Both the position numbers and the translations under genes were made by a program. Shown here in pieces: positions 1-6,132 of a DNA stretch of 7,546 bases. The DNA lies in NCBI GenBank assembly GCA_903924445.1, contig CAIYBQ010000290.1, forward strand, positions 1 through 7,546. Reading direction: 5' to 3'. How positions within the stretch are numbered: the first letter of the stretch is position 1; each line of letters starts with the position of its first letter. The stretch is from an uncultured Armatimonadota bacterium (GTDB lineage: Bacteria; Armatimonadota; Armatimonadia; Armatimonadales; Armatimonadaceae). The notes beneath the pieces are model-generated. The model ran no database searches. It was not told the origin of the DNA and saw nothing but the letters and a program-made list of their open reading frames with translations.

Positions 1-1181
1 TCGATTCCGAGGATCGCGATGATGTCCTGGAGCTCTTTGTAGCGCTGCAGAATCGACTGAACGCCACGTGCGACACGGTAGTGCTCTTCGCCAACGATTT
101 CCGGTGCGAGGATACGGCTGGTGGATGCCAGTGGATCCACAGCAGGGACGATACCCTGTGCAGCCAGGTTACGCTCGAGAACAGTGGTTGCATCGAGGTG
201 GGAGAAGGCCGTCGCAGGTGCTGGGTCGGTAAGGTCGTCTGCAGGAACGTAGATAGCCTGCACCGATGTGACCGAGCCACGGCGGGTGGATGTGATGCGC
301 TCTTGGAGTGCACCCATTTCACCGGCCAGCGTTGGCTGGTAACCCACAGCGGATGGCATACGTCCAAGAAGAGCGGACACTTCGGAACCAGCCTGTGTAA
401 AGCGGAAAATGTTATCCACGAAGAGAAGAACATCCTGGCCCTGCTCATCACGGAAGTACTCAGCCATGGTCAGACCAGAGAGCGCAACGCGGAGACGGGC
501 TCCAGGTGGCTCGTTCATCTGACCGAAGACCATCGCGGTCTTGTCGATAACGTGGGCTGTCGTGCCATCAGGAAGCTTGAATTCAGCTTCAGACATTTCG
601 AGCCAGAGGTCGTTACCTTCACGGGTACGCTCGCCAACACCGGCGAAGACGGACACACCAGAGTGCTGAACGGCGATGTTTCGGATGAGCTCCTGCATCG
701 TAACCGTCTTACCAACACCTGCACCGCCGAAGAGTCCAACCTTTCCACCCTTGAGGTAAGGGCAGAGGAGGTCAATAACTTTGATACCTGTTTCGAGAAC
801 TTCAGGCTTGGTAGCGAGGTCTTCGAATGCAGGTGCATCGCGGTGGATTGGGGATGTCTTCTCAGCGTTAGCTGGTCCGCGCTCATCGATTGGGCGACCC
901 AGAACGTTGAAAACACGTCCAAGAGTAGCTGTTCCAACCGGAACGGAAATCGGTTGACCCGTGTCATTGGCCGCATCACCGCGGACGAGACCGTCCGTGG
1001 AGTCCATCGCGACGCAACGAACGAGGTTGTTGCCGAGGTGCTGTGCGACTTCGACGACCAATGGGTCGCCGCCACCGCGCAGCGGAATCTCAATTGCATT
1101 CAAAATCGAAGGCAGATTGCCTGGCTCGAATGCGATGTCCACAACGGGACCTGTGACCTGAACGAGTTTACCGGTTGCCAT
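1..1181 (-). CDS. atpD: F-type ATP synthase subunit beta, 3' end outside the window
   Basis: This is the catalytic beta subunit of the F1 sector of ATP synthase, which makes or hydrolyses ATP at the cytoplasmic face of the inner membrane. The 393 visible codons begin MATGKLVQVTGPVVDIAFEP, the family's N-terminal beta-barrel. The Walker A motif GGAGVGKT spans residues 152-159 (bases 705-728). It is followed by GVGERTREGNDLW with the catalytic glutamate, the Walker B stretch VLLFVDNIFRFTQAGSEVSALLGRMPSAVGYQ, and AVDPLASTSRILAPEIVG. The visible sequence stops at LGI, just where the DELSEED region normally starts, so about 80-90 C-terminal residues are missing at the window edge. The ATG at 1181 gives the canonical N-terminus and has an AGGA ten bases upstream. 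The upstream gene is a BNR protein, not atpG, so atpD is separated here from the usual atpA-atpG order. All key residues are intact, and the identification is essentially certain. Confidence 0.98.
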   Translation of the reverse strand, partial: MATGKLVQVTGPVVDIAFEPGNLPSILNAIEIPLRGGGDPLVVEVAQHLGNNLVRCVAMDSTDGLVRGDAANDTGQPISVPVGTATLGRVFNVLGRPIDERGPANAEKTSPIHRDAPAFEDLATKPEVLETGIKVIDLLCPYLKGGKVGLFGGAGVGKTVTMQELIRNIAVQHSGVSVFAGVGERTREGNDLWLEMSEAEFKLPDGTTAHVIDKTAMVFGQMNEPPGARLRVALSGLTMAEYFRDEQGQDVLLFVDNIFRFTQAGSEVSALLGRMPSAVGYQPTLAGEMGALQERITSTRRGSVTSVQAIYVPADDLTDPAPATAFSHLDATTVLERNLAAQGIVPAVDPLASTSRILAPEIVGEEHYRVARGVQSILQRYKELQDIIAILGI

Positions 1182-1191
1182 GGTTGCGTAA

Positions 1192-1195
1192 TCCT
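1192..1195 (-). promoter_or_regulatory. Ribosome-binding site of atpD
   Basis: AGGA on the minus strand lies ten bases before the ATG at 1181. The spacing is a little long. A seven-base-pair hairpin (1197-1213) ends two bases upstream of it, so folding could affect ribosome access. Confidence 0.55.
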
Positions 1196-1196
1196 G

Positions 1197-1213
1197 CGCC
1201 GGTCTTACCGGCG
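1197..1213 (-). other. Short perfect hairpin in the atpD leader
   Basis: CGCCGGT and ACCGGCG form a perfect seven-base-pair inverted repeat around a three-base loop. On the minus-strand RNA it sits immediately 5' of the atpD AGGA. No T tract follows, so it is not a terminator. It could protect the 5' end of the message or influence initiation, but that role is inferred from position only. Confidence 0.5.
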
Positions 1214-1226
1214 GCCAAACGTAGGG

Positions 1227-1265
1227 AAAAAACCGGGAGATTCTATCGCATTTTCTACATCCCGG
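1227..1265 (-). terminator. Candidate intrinsic terminator after the BNR-protein gene
   Basis: Read on the minus strand, CCGGGA and TCCCGG (1260-1265 and 1233-1238) can pair as a six-base-pair GC-rich stem, followed directly by six T residues (complement of A1227-A1232). The 21-base loop is long for a typical terminator, which lowers confidence. It lies about 75 bases past the BNR-protein stop codon and before atpD, so it could end that transcript or act as an attenuator for read-through into atpD. Confidence 0.5.
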
Positions 1266-1269
1266 GCAA
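1240..1269 (-). promoter_or_regulatory. Candidate sigma-70-type promoter for atpD
   Basis: On the minus strand TTGCCC (1269-1264) and TAGAAT (1245-1240) are separated by 18 bases. They match the TTGACA/TATAAT consensus at four and five of six positions. Transcription would start near 1233 and leave a leader of about 50 bases containing the 1197-1213 hairpin. The elements overlap the terminator-like stem, so the two readings compete. This is a pattern match only; the housekeeping consensus of this organism is not known from the window. Confidence 0.35.
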
Positions 1270-1275
1270 TTCCTG

Positions 1276-1303
1276 CCGGTTTAAGGCTTTCGCCTCAAAC
1301 CGG
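1276..1303 (-). other. Strong stem-loop between the BNR-protein gene and atpD
   Basis: CCGGTTT (1276-1282) pairs with AAACCGG (1297-1303). After one A/C mismatch, AGGC pairs with GCCT around a four-base loop. In minus-strand RNA the loop reads GAAA, a GNRA tetraloop, which suggests the structure acts in RNA made from this strand. It begins about 35 bases after the BNR-protein stop codon. No T tract follows on the minus strand. On the plus strand TCTTTAT follows, but no plus-strand gene is seen. Likely roles are a 3'-end stabiliser or part of a two-hairpin terminator. Confidence 0.55.
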
Positions 1304-1338
1304 TCTTTATAATACACGCGTCACTGGGGTTACTGCGC

Positions 1339-4300
1339 TTAATCCTTCTTCACAGGAGCAGGAACGATTTTTCGGACATCCACCCCAATGTTTCGGACAT
1401 CCGATGCCAATGCCTTTAGTTTGCCATTAAGTTCCTTGATATCAGCCTTGGTTTCAGCGGTGACTGGAAGCGTAAAGCTCTCCAGTGTCGAAACCACGCT
1501 GGAAAGCTGGCCACTAATCGTTGAACTGATCGCACGTTGCATCTGGAGCATCATTTGCTCACGCTCGATTTCGTTCATCACAGGTGCTGGACGTGTTCCC
1601 GCCGCACCCGCTGGAGCAGTCGTCCCAGGAGCCACCGCTCCGCCACCCGCACCACGACCACCGCCAAACCCGGTCGTCGGGGCCTGAATACGTGCAGACA
1701 AGGCCGAAATCTGCTTGGACAGCGCATCCAATGCTTCCTTCGCAGGACCTTCTGCCGTTAGCACCGCACCCGTTACCTGACGACGATATTCATCCAGCGC
1801 TGTCCGCGTAGCGTTCAGCTGCTTTTGGAGCTCTCCAGCCTTCAGCTGTGCATCGAAGATTTCCTTGCGCTGACCATCCGTGAGGCCGACGCGTGGGTCA
1901 TCATGGACAACCACTGGCTGGGTCAAAACGGTGTCACCAACGGTCAGACGAACCGTGTATGTGCCCGGAAGCACACGTGGACCACGTCCACCTCCACCAA
2001 AGCCACGGCCTCCGCCGCCGCCCTGACCCGCACCAAAGGCGCCACCCGCTCCAGGACCTTGCCCCGGAGTCGCATTGCCAGCGCCCTGGCCCCCGCGACC
2101 ACCTTGAGCATTTCCGCCCTGGCGGCCACCCTGGCCCTGTGCAAACAATGCGTTAGATGGGTCCATCAGCGACAGGCTACCCGCATCCGAAAGGTCATCG
2201 AATGTAAGTGCCGACCAGAAGCTAGCCTCGCGGTCGCCACCCTCATTTTCATCATCAAGATCTTCGAACCCGCGGAAGCCGCCACCGCCACCGGGTGCAG
2301 CATCCATTCGAAGATCCCAGGAAACACGGTTCCAGCCCGAACCCGGGTTGTTTGCCGCGAGCGTGCGGATGACTTTTTTCTTCTTGTCGAGGACTTCGAC
2401 CTTGATCGCTGCCGGGTCGACATCATCCTTCAGATAGAACAATACCGTCGCACCGCTGGACTGCGGATTCGGCGCGATGTAGAACTTCTGACCCGATGTC
2501 GCCTTGCGGCTGCTGATCCGGTACTGAACCCCTGGACGCATCGGAGCAAGCGCAACCTTTTGGCTGGTTCCACCGGTTGCCATCACTTCAAGGGCCGCGA
2601 TGTCATCTAAGATGTAAATGCCACGCCCGTGCGTTGCCAGAATCAGGTCGTTATCACGTGGGTGGATCTGGATGTCATCCACGGGCACGGTCGGCAGTGG
2701 AGCGCCCGGTTTCTGCCAGCTTGCACCGCGGTCGAATGACACATACAACCCACGCTCAGAGCCTGCAAAGAGTAGATTTTCTGCACGGTGGTGCTCACGA
2801 ATCACAGAGAGCGTATGGAACTCAGGGATGCCATTGGTGATGCGCTTCCATGTCTGACCAAAGTCTTCTGTTACATAAATGTAGGGATTAAAGTCATCGG
2901 AGCGGTGGCCATCAAATGTCACATAGCAGCGACCCGCAGCAAAGCGGCTTGGCACAACGCGGGAGACAAAGGTGTCCTTCGGAAGGCCAGGGATCTTGCC
3001 GTTGAAGTTCTCCCAGGTCGCTCCGCCATCCTTGGAAAGCTGGAGGTTGCCATCATCAACGCCGACCCACAGCACACCCTTTTGCGCCGGGCTTTCCTCA
3101 ACCGTTACGATCTCGGAGAAGCCATTCTCGCCATCTCCACTCGACATCACGGCCTTCGTCACCTCGCGGCCCATGATCGGAAGCTTGTTGCGATCGAGTC
3201 CGCGTGTCAGGTCTTTGGTGCCTACCCAGTGGTCGCCACGGTCCTTTGAAATAAAGAGCTTGTTGGCGGCTACATAAACCGTCTTTGGATCATGTGGGGA
3301 CAGCGAGATTGGCGTGTTCCAGTCCCAGCGAAGGGCATCCCCACTTGGGTCACGTGGGCGAATACTCTTGCTCTCACCCGTCGTCGGGTTGATGCGGCTG
3401 ACGGCACCATTTTGTGACTCTGCATACACGATGTCGGGGTTGGTTGGGTCAACCTTGGCCTGGAAGCCATCTCCACCCTGGACGTTAAACCACTCATCAT
3501 TGGTCACGCCACGGCTGTCGAGCGTGCGGCTTGGTGAACCCCACGTACCGTTGTCCTGAAGACCAGCGTAGACGTAGTAGGGGAAGCGGAAGTCGTAGCC
3601 AACTTCATAAGGCTGGGAGATCGGGAAGGTGTTCATGTAGTCCCACGACTTACCCGTGTCATAGGATGCCTGAATACCACCATCACAGCCGAGAAGAATG
3701 TGCCGGGAATCCTTTGGATTGATCCAGATAGCGTGGCCATCCGCGTGGACCTGGCTGGTCACAACTGTAGGGAAGGTCTTGCCACCATCCTTGGAGTAGT
3801 ACATCGAGACGCCGAGAACCCAGACATTCTGGTCGTTGTTCGGGTCGATGCGCACCTGGCTGAAGTACATCGGACGTGGGTTTGTATCCGAGAGGTAAAC
3901 CCAGGAGTCTCCACCGTCATCCGAGCGGTACAACCCACCATTACCAGCCGGTGTCTGGGTTGAACCCGAGTTCTTAGACTCAACGGTCGCGTAGAGAATC
4001 TTGCCATTACGCTTGTAGATATCAAGACCGATACGACCAAGCTCCGTCGTTGGAAGGCCCTTGGTCAGCTTTGTCCAGGTCTTTCCGCCATCCGTTGACT
4101 TATGCAGCCCCGACCCCGGACCAGAACCTGCATAGCCAAATGCCGACCGCTGACGCTGGTACATCGCCGCAATCAGGACATCCGGATTCTGCGGGTCCAT
4201 CACGATATCCGTACAGCCCGTGAGGTCATTGACAAACAGAACGCGCTCCCAGGTCTTTCCGCCATCGGTGGACTTGTAGACGCCGCGCTCTTCATTTCCG

Positions 4301-4806
4301 CCCCAGAGACGGCCCATCGCTGCCACGTAAAGGACATCCGGGTTCGTCGGATGTACGACGACACGCCCAATATGCTGCGTCTTCTCGAGGCCGATCTGGG
4401 TAAAGGTTGTGCCACCATCGGTGGACTTGTACATCCCGTTGCCCCAGCTCGAGCTCTGGCGGTTGTTGGACTCACCGGAGCCGACATAGAGGACATCCGG
4501 ATGGCTCTGACTCACCGCGAGGTCACCAATACTGCCGGTTTCGAAGTTCTCAAAAATCGGCTTGAACGTCGTTCCATTATTGATGGTCTTGAAGATGCCA
4601 CCGGCTGCCGTCGCAACGTAGTAGGTGTTCGGATCTGTGTCTACAACAGCGAAGTCATTGATACGGCCACCCATGATTGCGGGGCCGATTGCGCGCCATG
4701 GCAGGTTTTCAGGAAGCTTGACCTGCGCATTTGCGGGGGCTTGTGCGTAGATACCGATGCTGGCGAGGGTGATGGCGGCGAGGATAACAGAGCGTTGGGA
4801 CTGCAC
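1339..4806 (-). CDS. Large secreted BNR/Asp-box beta-propeller protein (VPS10/sortilin-like, glycosyl-hydrolase-like)
   Basis: With a GTG start at 4806 the product has 1155 residues. Residues 1-27 look like a signal peptide: QSQR, a hydrophobic core VILAAITLASIGIYA, then a likely cut after AYA-type residue 21 or after ANA at 27. From about 31 to 737 there are eleven Asp-box motifs (S-x-D-x-G-x-T-W type) at roughly 72, 126, 177, 235, 293, 336, 379, 518, 589, 644 and 688, ending in ATHGRGIYILDD at 724-735. This pattern fits one or two large beta-propellers. A predicted Ig-like stretch follows, then a glycine-rich segment (890-944), a short beta segment RVLPGTYTVRLTVGDTV, a coiled-coil-like region, a second Gly/Ala/Pro-rich linker (about 1043-1072) and a second helical tail. 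Database members are often labelled glycosyl hydrolase or sialidase, but I see no conserved catalytic set, so the substrate is unknown. It probably acts in the periplasm or at the cell surface. The stop is TAA at 1341-1339. Confidence 0.9.
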   Translation of the reverse strand: MQSQRSVILAAITLASIGIYAQAPANAQVKLPENLPWRAIGPAIMGGRINDFAVVDTDPNTYYVATAAGGIFKTINNGTTFKPIFENFETGSIGDLAVSQSHPDVLYVGSGESNNRQSSSWGNGMYKSTDGGTTFTQIGLEKTQHIGRVVVHPTNPDVLYVAAMGRLWGGNEERGVYKSTDGGKTWERVLFVNDLTGCTDIVMDPQNPDVLIAAMYQRQRSAFGYAGSGPGSGLHKSTDGGKTWTKLTKGLPTTELGRIGLDIYKRNGKILYATVESKNSGSTQTPAGNGGLYRSDDGGDSWVYLSDTNPRPMYFSQVRIDPNNDQNVWVLGVSMYYSKDGGKTFPTVVTSQVHADGHAIWINPKDSRHILLGCDGGIQASYDTGKSWDYMNTFPISQPYEVGYDFRFPYYVYAGLQDNGTWGSPSRTLDSRGVTNDEWFNVQGGDGFQAKVDPTNPDIVYAESQNGAVSRINPTTGESKSIRPRDPSGDALRWDWNTPISLSPHDPKTVYVAANKLFISKDRGDHWVGTKDLTRGLDRNKLPIMGREVTKAVMSSGDGENGFSEIVTVEESPAQKGVLWVGVDDGNLQLSKDGGATWENFNGKIPGLPKDTFVSRVVPSRFAAGRCYVTFDGHRSDDFNPYIYVTEDFGQTWKRITNGIPEFHTLSVIREHHRAENLLFAGSERGLYVSFDRGASWQKPGAPLPTVPVDDIQIHPRDNDLILATHGRGIYILDDIAALEVMATGGTSQKVALAPMRPGVQYRISSRKATSGQKFYIAPNPQSSGATVLFYLKDDVDPAAIKVEVLDKKKKVIRTLAANNPGSGWNRVSWDLRMDAAPGGGGGFRGFEDLDDENEGGDREASFWSALTFDDLSDAGSLSLMDPSNALFAQGQGGRQGGNAQGGRGGQGAGNATPGQGPGAGGAFGAGQGGGGGRGFGGGGRGPRVLPGTYTVRLTVGDTVLTQPVVVHDDPRVGLTDGQRKEIFDAQLKAGELQKQLNATRTALDEYRRQVTGAVLTAEGPAKEALDALSKQISALSARIQAPTTGFGGGRGAGGGAVAPGTTAPAGAAGTRPAPVMNEIEREQMMLQMQRAISSTISGQLSSVVSTLESFTLPVTAETKADIKELNGKLKALASDVRNIGVDVRKIVPAPVKKD
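1975..2139 (-). repeat. Glycine-rich low-complexity segment within the BNR protein
   Basis: This codes for residues 890-944, almost entirely Gly with Gln, Arg, Ala and Asn (for example GGRQGGNAQGGRGGQG and GGGGRGFGGGGRGPR). It is likely a flexible, unstructured linker between the propeller/Ig-like part and the C-terminal segments. The reading frame stays open through it, so it does not look like an assembly or frameshift artefact. Confidence 0.8.
4075..4431 (-). repeat. Exact short DNA repeats encoding Asp-box motifs
   Basis: Three consecutive Asp-box codings share exact DNA stretches: an 18-base match between 4075-4092 and 4249-4266, and a 17-base match between 4262-4278 and 4415-4431. They encode the KSTDGGKTW-type motifs of blades around residues 126-244. 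The spacings (174 and 153 bases) match one propeller blade each, so they reflect repeated blades, with recent duplication or sequence homogenisation possible. Confidence 0.7.
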
Positions 4807-4812
4807 GTCTAA

Positions 4813-4816
4813 CTCC
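4813..4816 (-). promoter_or_regulatory. Ribosome-binding site that fixes the BNR-protein start
   Basis: GGAG on the minus strand lies six bases before the GTG at 4806-4804, ideal Shine-Dalgarno spacing. The GTG is directly followed by a signal-peptide sequence. The longest open frame could begin 45 codons earlier at a GTG at 4941, but that start has no purine-rich site and would put a non-hydrophobic extension before the signal peptide. Confidence 0.8.
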
Positions 4817-4824
4817 AATCTTAG

Positions 4825-4854
4825 TGATAAGACTTGTGGTTGGGATGATGGCAA
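4825..4854 (-). promoter_or_regulatory. Weak promoter candidate for the BNR-protein gene
   Basis: On the minus strand TTGCCA (4854-4849) matches the -35 consensus at five of six positions. The only nearby -10-like sequence is TTATCA (4830-4825) or TATCAC one base on, at a spacing of 18-19, and it is a poor match. It would leave a very short leader just holding the GGAG site. Confidence 0.2.
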
Positions 4855-4916
4855 ATTGCGACACCACCCCTCAGTGAGCCGGGAGGCAGTCGCGTTTAGA
4901 TGGCAGAATACCCCAT

Positions 4917-4938
4917 CGGGTACCGACCCGGTATCCCG
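4917..4938 (-). other. Small hairpin after the acyltransferase gene
   Basis: CGGGTACC and GGTA-T-CCCG form eight base pairs with one bulged T around a five-base loop, beginning seven bases past the acyltransferase stop codon. There is no T tract on the minus strand, so it is not a standard intrinsic terminator. A 3'-end or factor-dependent stop signal is possible. Confidence 0.35.
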
Positions 4939-4945
4939 CACAGGC

Positions 4946-6004
4946 TTAATTAGGTTTCTGATGCTTATTCAGAGCACGATTCAGCCCTGAAATCGCCTTG
5001 CTCCTAATCAGATCCGTCCGGATATCGATCCATGTGAGGGCGTAGCCACCCGCGAGCGAAGCCAAGAGCGCAACCGCAATGTTTACCCAATGTGCGCTTC
5101 CTGTTTTCAAGATTCCTAGCACGAGAGCGGTGTGCGGAATCCAGTGCCAAAGGTAGAGCGGAAAGGACATCCGGCCGAGGAATGAATCTGTTGCGGATCG
5201 TTTTGATGTGAGATTTGCTGCAAGCAGCGGGATTGCGATAAGGCTTGCGACAAGGTCTATGGATGTGCGAAGCGGGAGCACTGTGAGCTGCTCAGCGGTG
5301 AGGTTGATGCGCGTGACATTCCAGATGAGAGGCTTGAGGATAGGGACAGCTGCACATAGTCCAAAGGCCAGCAGGAGACCATAGCAGCAGCTTTGAATGT
5401 GCCGAGTTGTTGGTCTGTAGTTGGATGTTTCCACCCACATCCCGGCGAGGAACAGCGGCAGCCAAATCCACAGCCATGGCTTGATGATGTTTCCAATGAT
5501 GACGGCTGCTACAAGGCTGATGGTGAGACTGATGACGACCAGCCAGCCGAGGAGTCGTGATGGTTGTTTGAGCGAAAAGAGCCACGGAGCGATGATTGCG
5601 AAGGCCAGATAAAACTGTAATTCGACATCGAGAGACCATGCCGGCGCCAGCGGCACATACGTTCCCGTACACCCGATGATCAGCGCTTGGCGTAGTAGCC
5701 AGCCGGGGGTGGCTCCGCTTTGGTCGATGGGCAGTAGGAAAACGAGACCCGTGCAGAGGAGAAGCATCGGGGCAATGCGGAGCCACCGTGACGCGAGAAA
5801 GACCAGCGTTGGCTGATGGGCTTTGCTGTATTTGTTTCGCCACATTTTGGTGATCCAGTAGCCGGACAAAATGTAGAAGCAGCAAACGGCGAAATTACCC
5901 GAGCGCAGTGGTGTGAAGTGGTAGCAGAGGACGAGGAGGGCGAGGACGAAGCGGGTTGCCCCCGGCCCCGCTAGGCTCCCCATAGCGCTACGGACATCAC
6001 CCAT
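4946..6004 (-). CDS. Acyltransferase-3 family integral membrane protein (OafA/YrhL-like)
   Basis: The 352-residue product has the acyltransferase-3 pattern and the family's usual length. The first membrane helix is RFVLALLVLCYHF, with the conserved histidine at 29. FYILSGYWITKMW (43-55) matches the family's F-x-x-SG-x-x-I motif, SRWLRIAP (72-79) carries the R-x-x-R pair, and AWSLDVELQFYL (122-132) matches WSL-x-x-E-x-x-FY. FPLYLWHW (281-288) is the late Y-L-x-H motif. About ten hydrophobic segments are visible. Such enzymes transfer acetyl or other acyl groups from the cytoplasm to sugars, lipids or glycans of the cell surface; the acceptor here is unknown and no glycan-synthesis gene is adjacent. 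The ATG at 6004 is the first start in the frame after an upstream stop at 6047-6049. It has no good Shine-Dalgarno and lies in an inverted repeat. An ATG at 5983 (residue 8) is an alternative. Confidence 0.88.
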   Translation of the reverse strand: MGDVRSAMGSLAGPGATRFVLALLVLCYHFTPLRSGNFAVCCFYILSGYWITKMWRNKYSKAHQPTLVFLASRWLRIAPMLLLCTGLVFLLPIDQSGATPGWLLRQALIIGCTGTYVPLAPAWSLDVELQFYLAFAIIAPWLFSLKQPSRLLGWLVVISLTISLVAAVIIGNIIKPWLWIWLPLFLAGMWVETSNYRPTTRHIQSCCYGLLLAFGLCAAVPILKPLIWNVTRINLTAEQLTVLPLRTSIDLVASLIAIPLLAANLTSKRSATDSFLGRMSFPLYLWHWIPHTALVLGILKTGSAHWVNIAVALLASLAGGYALTWIDIRTDLIRSKAISGLNRALNKHQKPN

Positions 6005-6020
6005 GCAAGGCTGCTTGCAT
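6003..6020. promoter_or_regulatory. Perfect 7-4-7 inverted repeat covering the acyltransferase start codon
   Basis: ATGCAAG, a four-base spacer (GCTG) and CTTGCAT form a perfect dyad. On the minus strand its last bases include the A and T of the proposed ATG start. It could be an operator for a dimeric regulator or an RNA hairpin that hides the start codon. Only the symmetry is seen; the role is inferred. Confidence 0.4.
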
Positions 6021-6071
6021 CCAGAGAAGAGTCGTGCGCGTCTCGGTCATCATCGTGGACACGATTCTACC

Positions 6072-6111
6072 AAGCAACAAAACAGCCCCCGGAGAAATTC
6101 CCCGGGGGCTG
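6072..6111 (-). terminator. Intrinsic terminator of katG
   Basis: On the minus strand CAGCCCCCGG (6111-6102) pairs perfectly with CCGGGGGCTG (6092-6083) around a nine-base loop, followed immediately by TTTTGTTGCTT. It lies 21 bases past the katG stop codon, as expected for an intrinsic terminator. Confidence 0.9.
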
Positions 6112-6132
6112 CCATTTGAGAACGAAACCAGA

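Noticed and set aside
515..1099. Minus-strand 194-codon frame inside atpD
   Set aside because: It is an out-of-frame reading of the same strand. The true frame contains the Walker A and other conserved motifs.
81..1430. Long plus-strand open frame of 449 codons
   Set aside because: It is antisense to atpD, whose minus-strand frame encodes an unmistakable ATP synthase beta subunit. The plus-strand translation is rich in Cys, His and Arg, has no recognisable domain and runs on into the end of the BNR gene.
1825..2610. Plus-strand 261-codon frame, and a similar one at 4102-4812
   Set aside because: Both are antisense shadows of the BNR-protein gene with low-complexity, non-protein-like composition and no supporting start context.
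4075..4431. Regular short repeats as a CRISPR-like or intergenic repeat array
   Set aside because: The repeats encode the Asp-box motif in frame within one protein, and the spacing equals one propeller blade.
1339..4806. Calling the BNR protein a sialidase or a GH74 enzyme
   Set aside because: Asp-boxes are structural and occur in many non-enzymatic propellers. I could not identify the sialidase Arg triad/Tyr/Glu set or GH74 catalytic aspartates with confidence.
4917..4938. Hairpin as an intrinsic terminator of the acyltransferase gene
   Set aside because: No T tract follows on the minus strand and the stem has a bulge, so it is listed only as a small hairpin.
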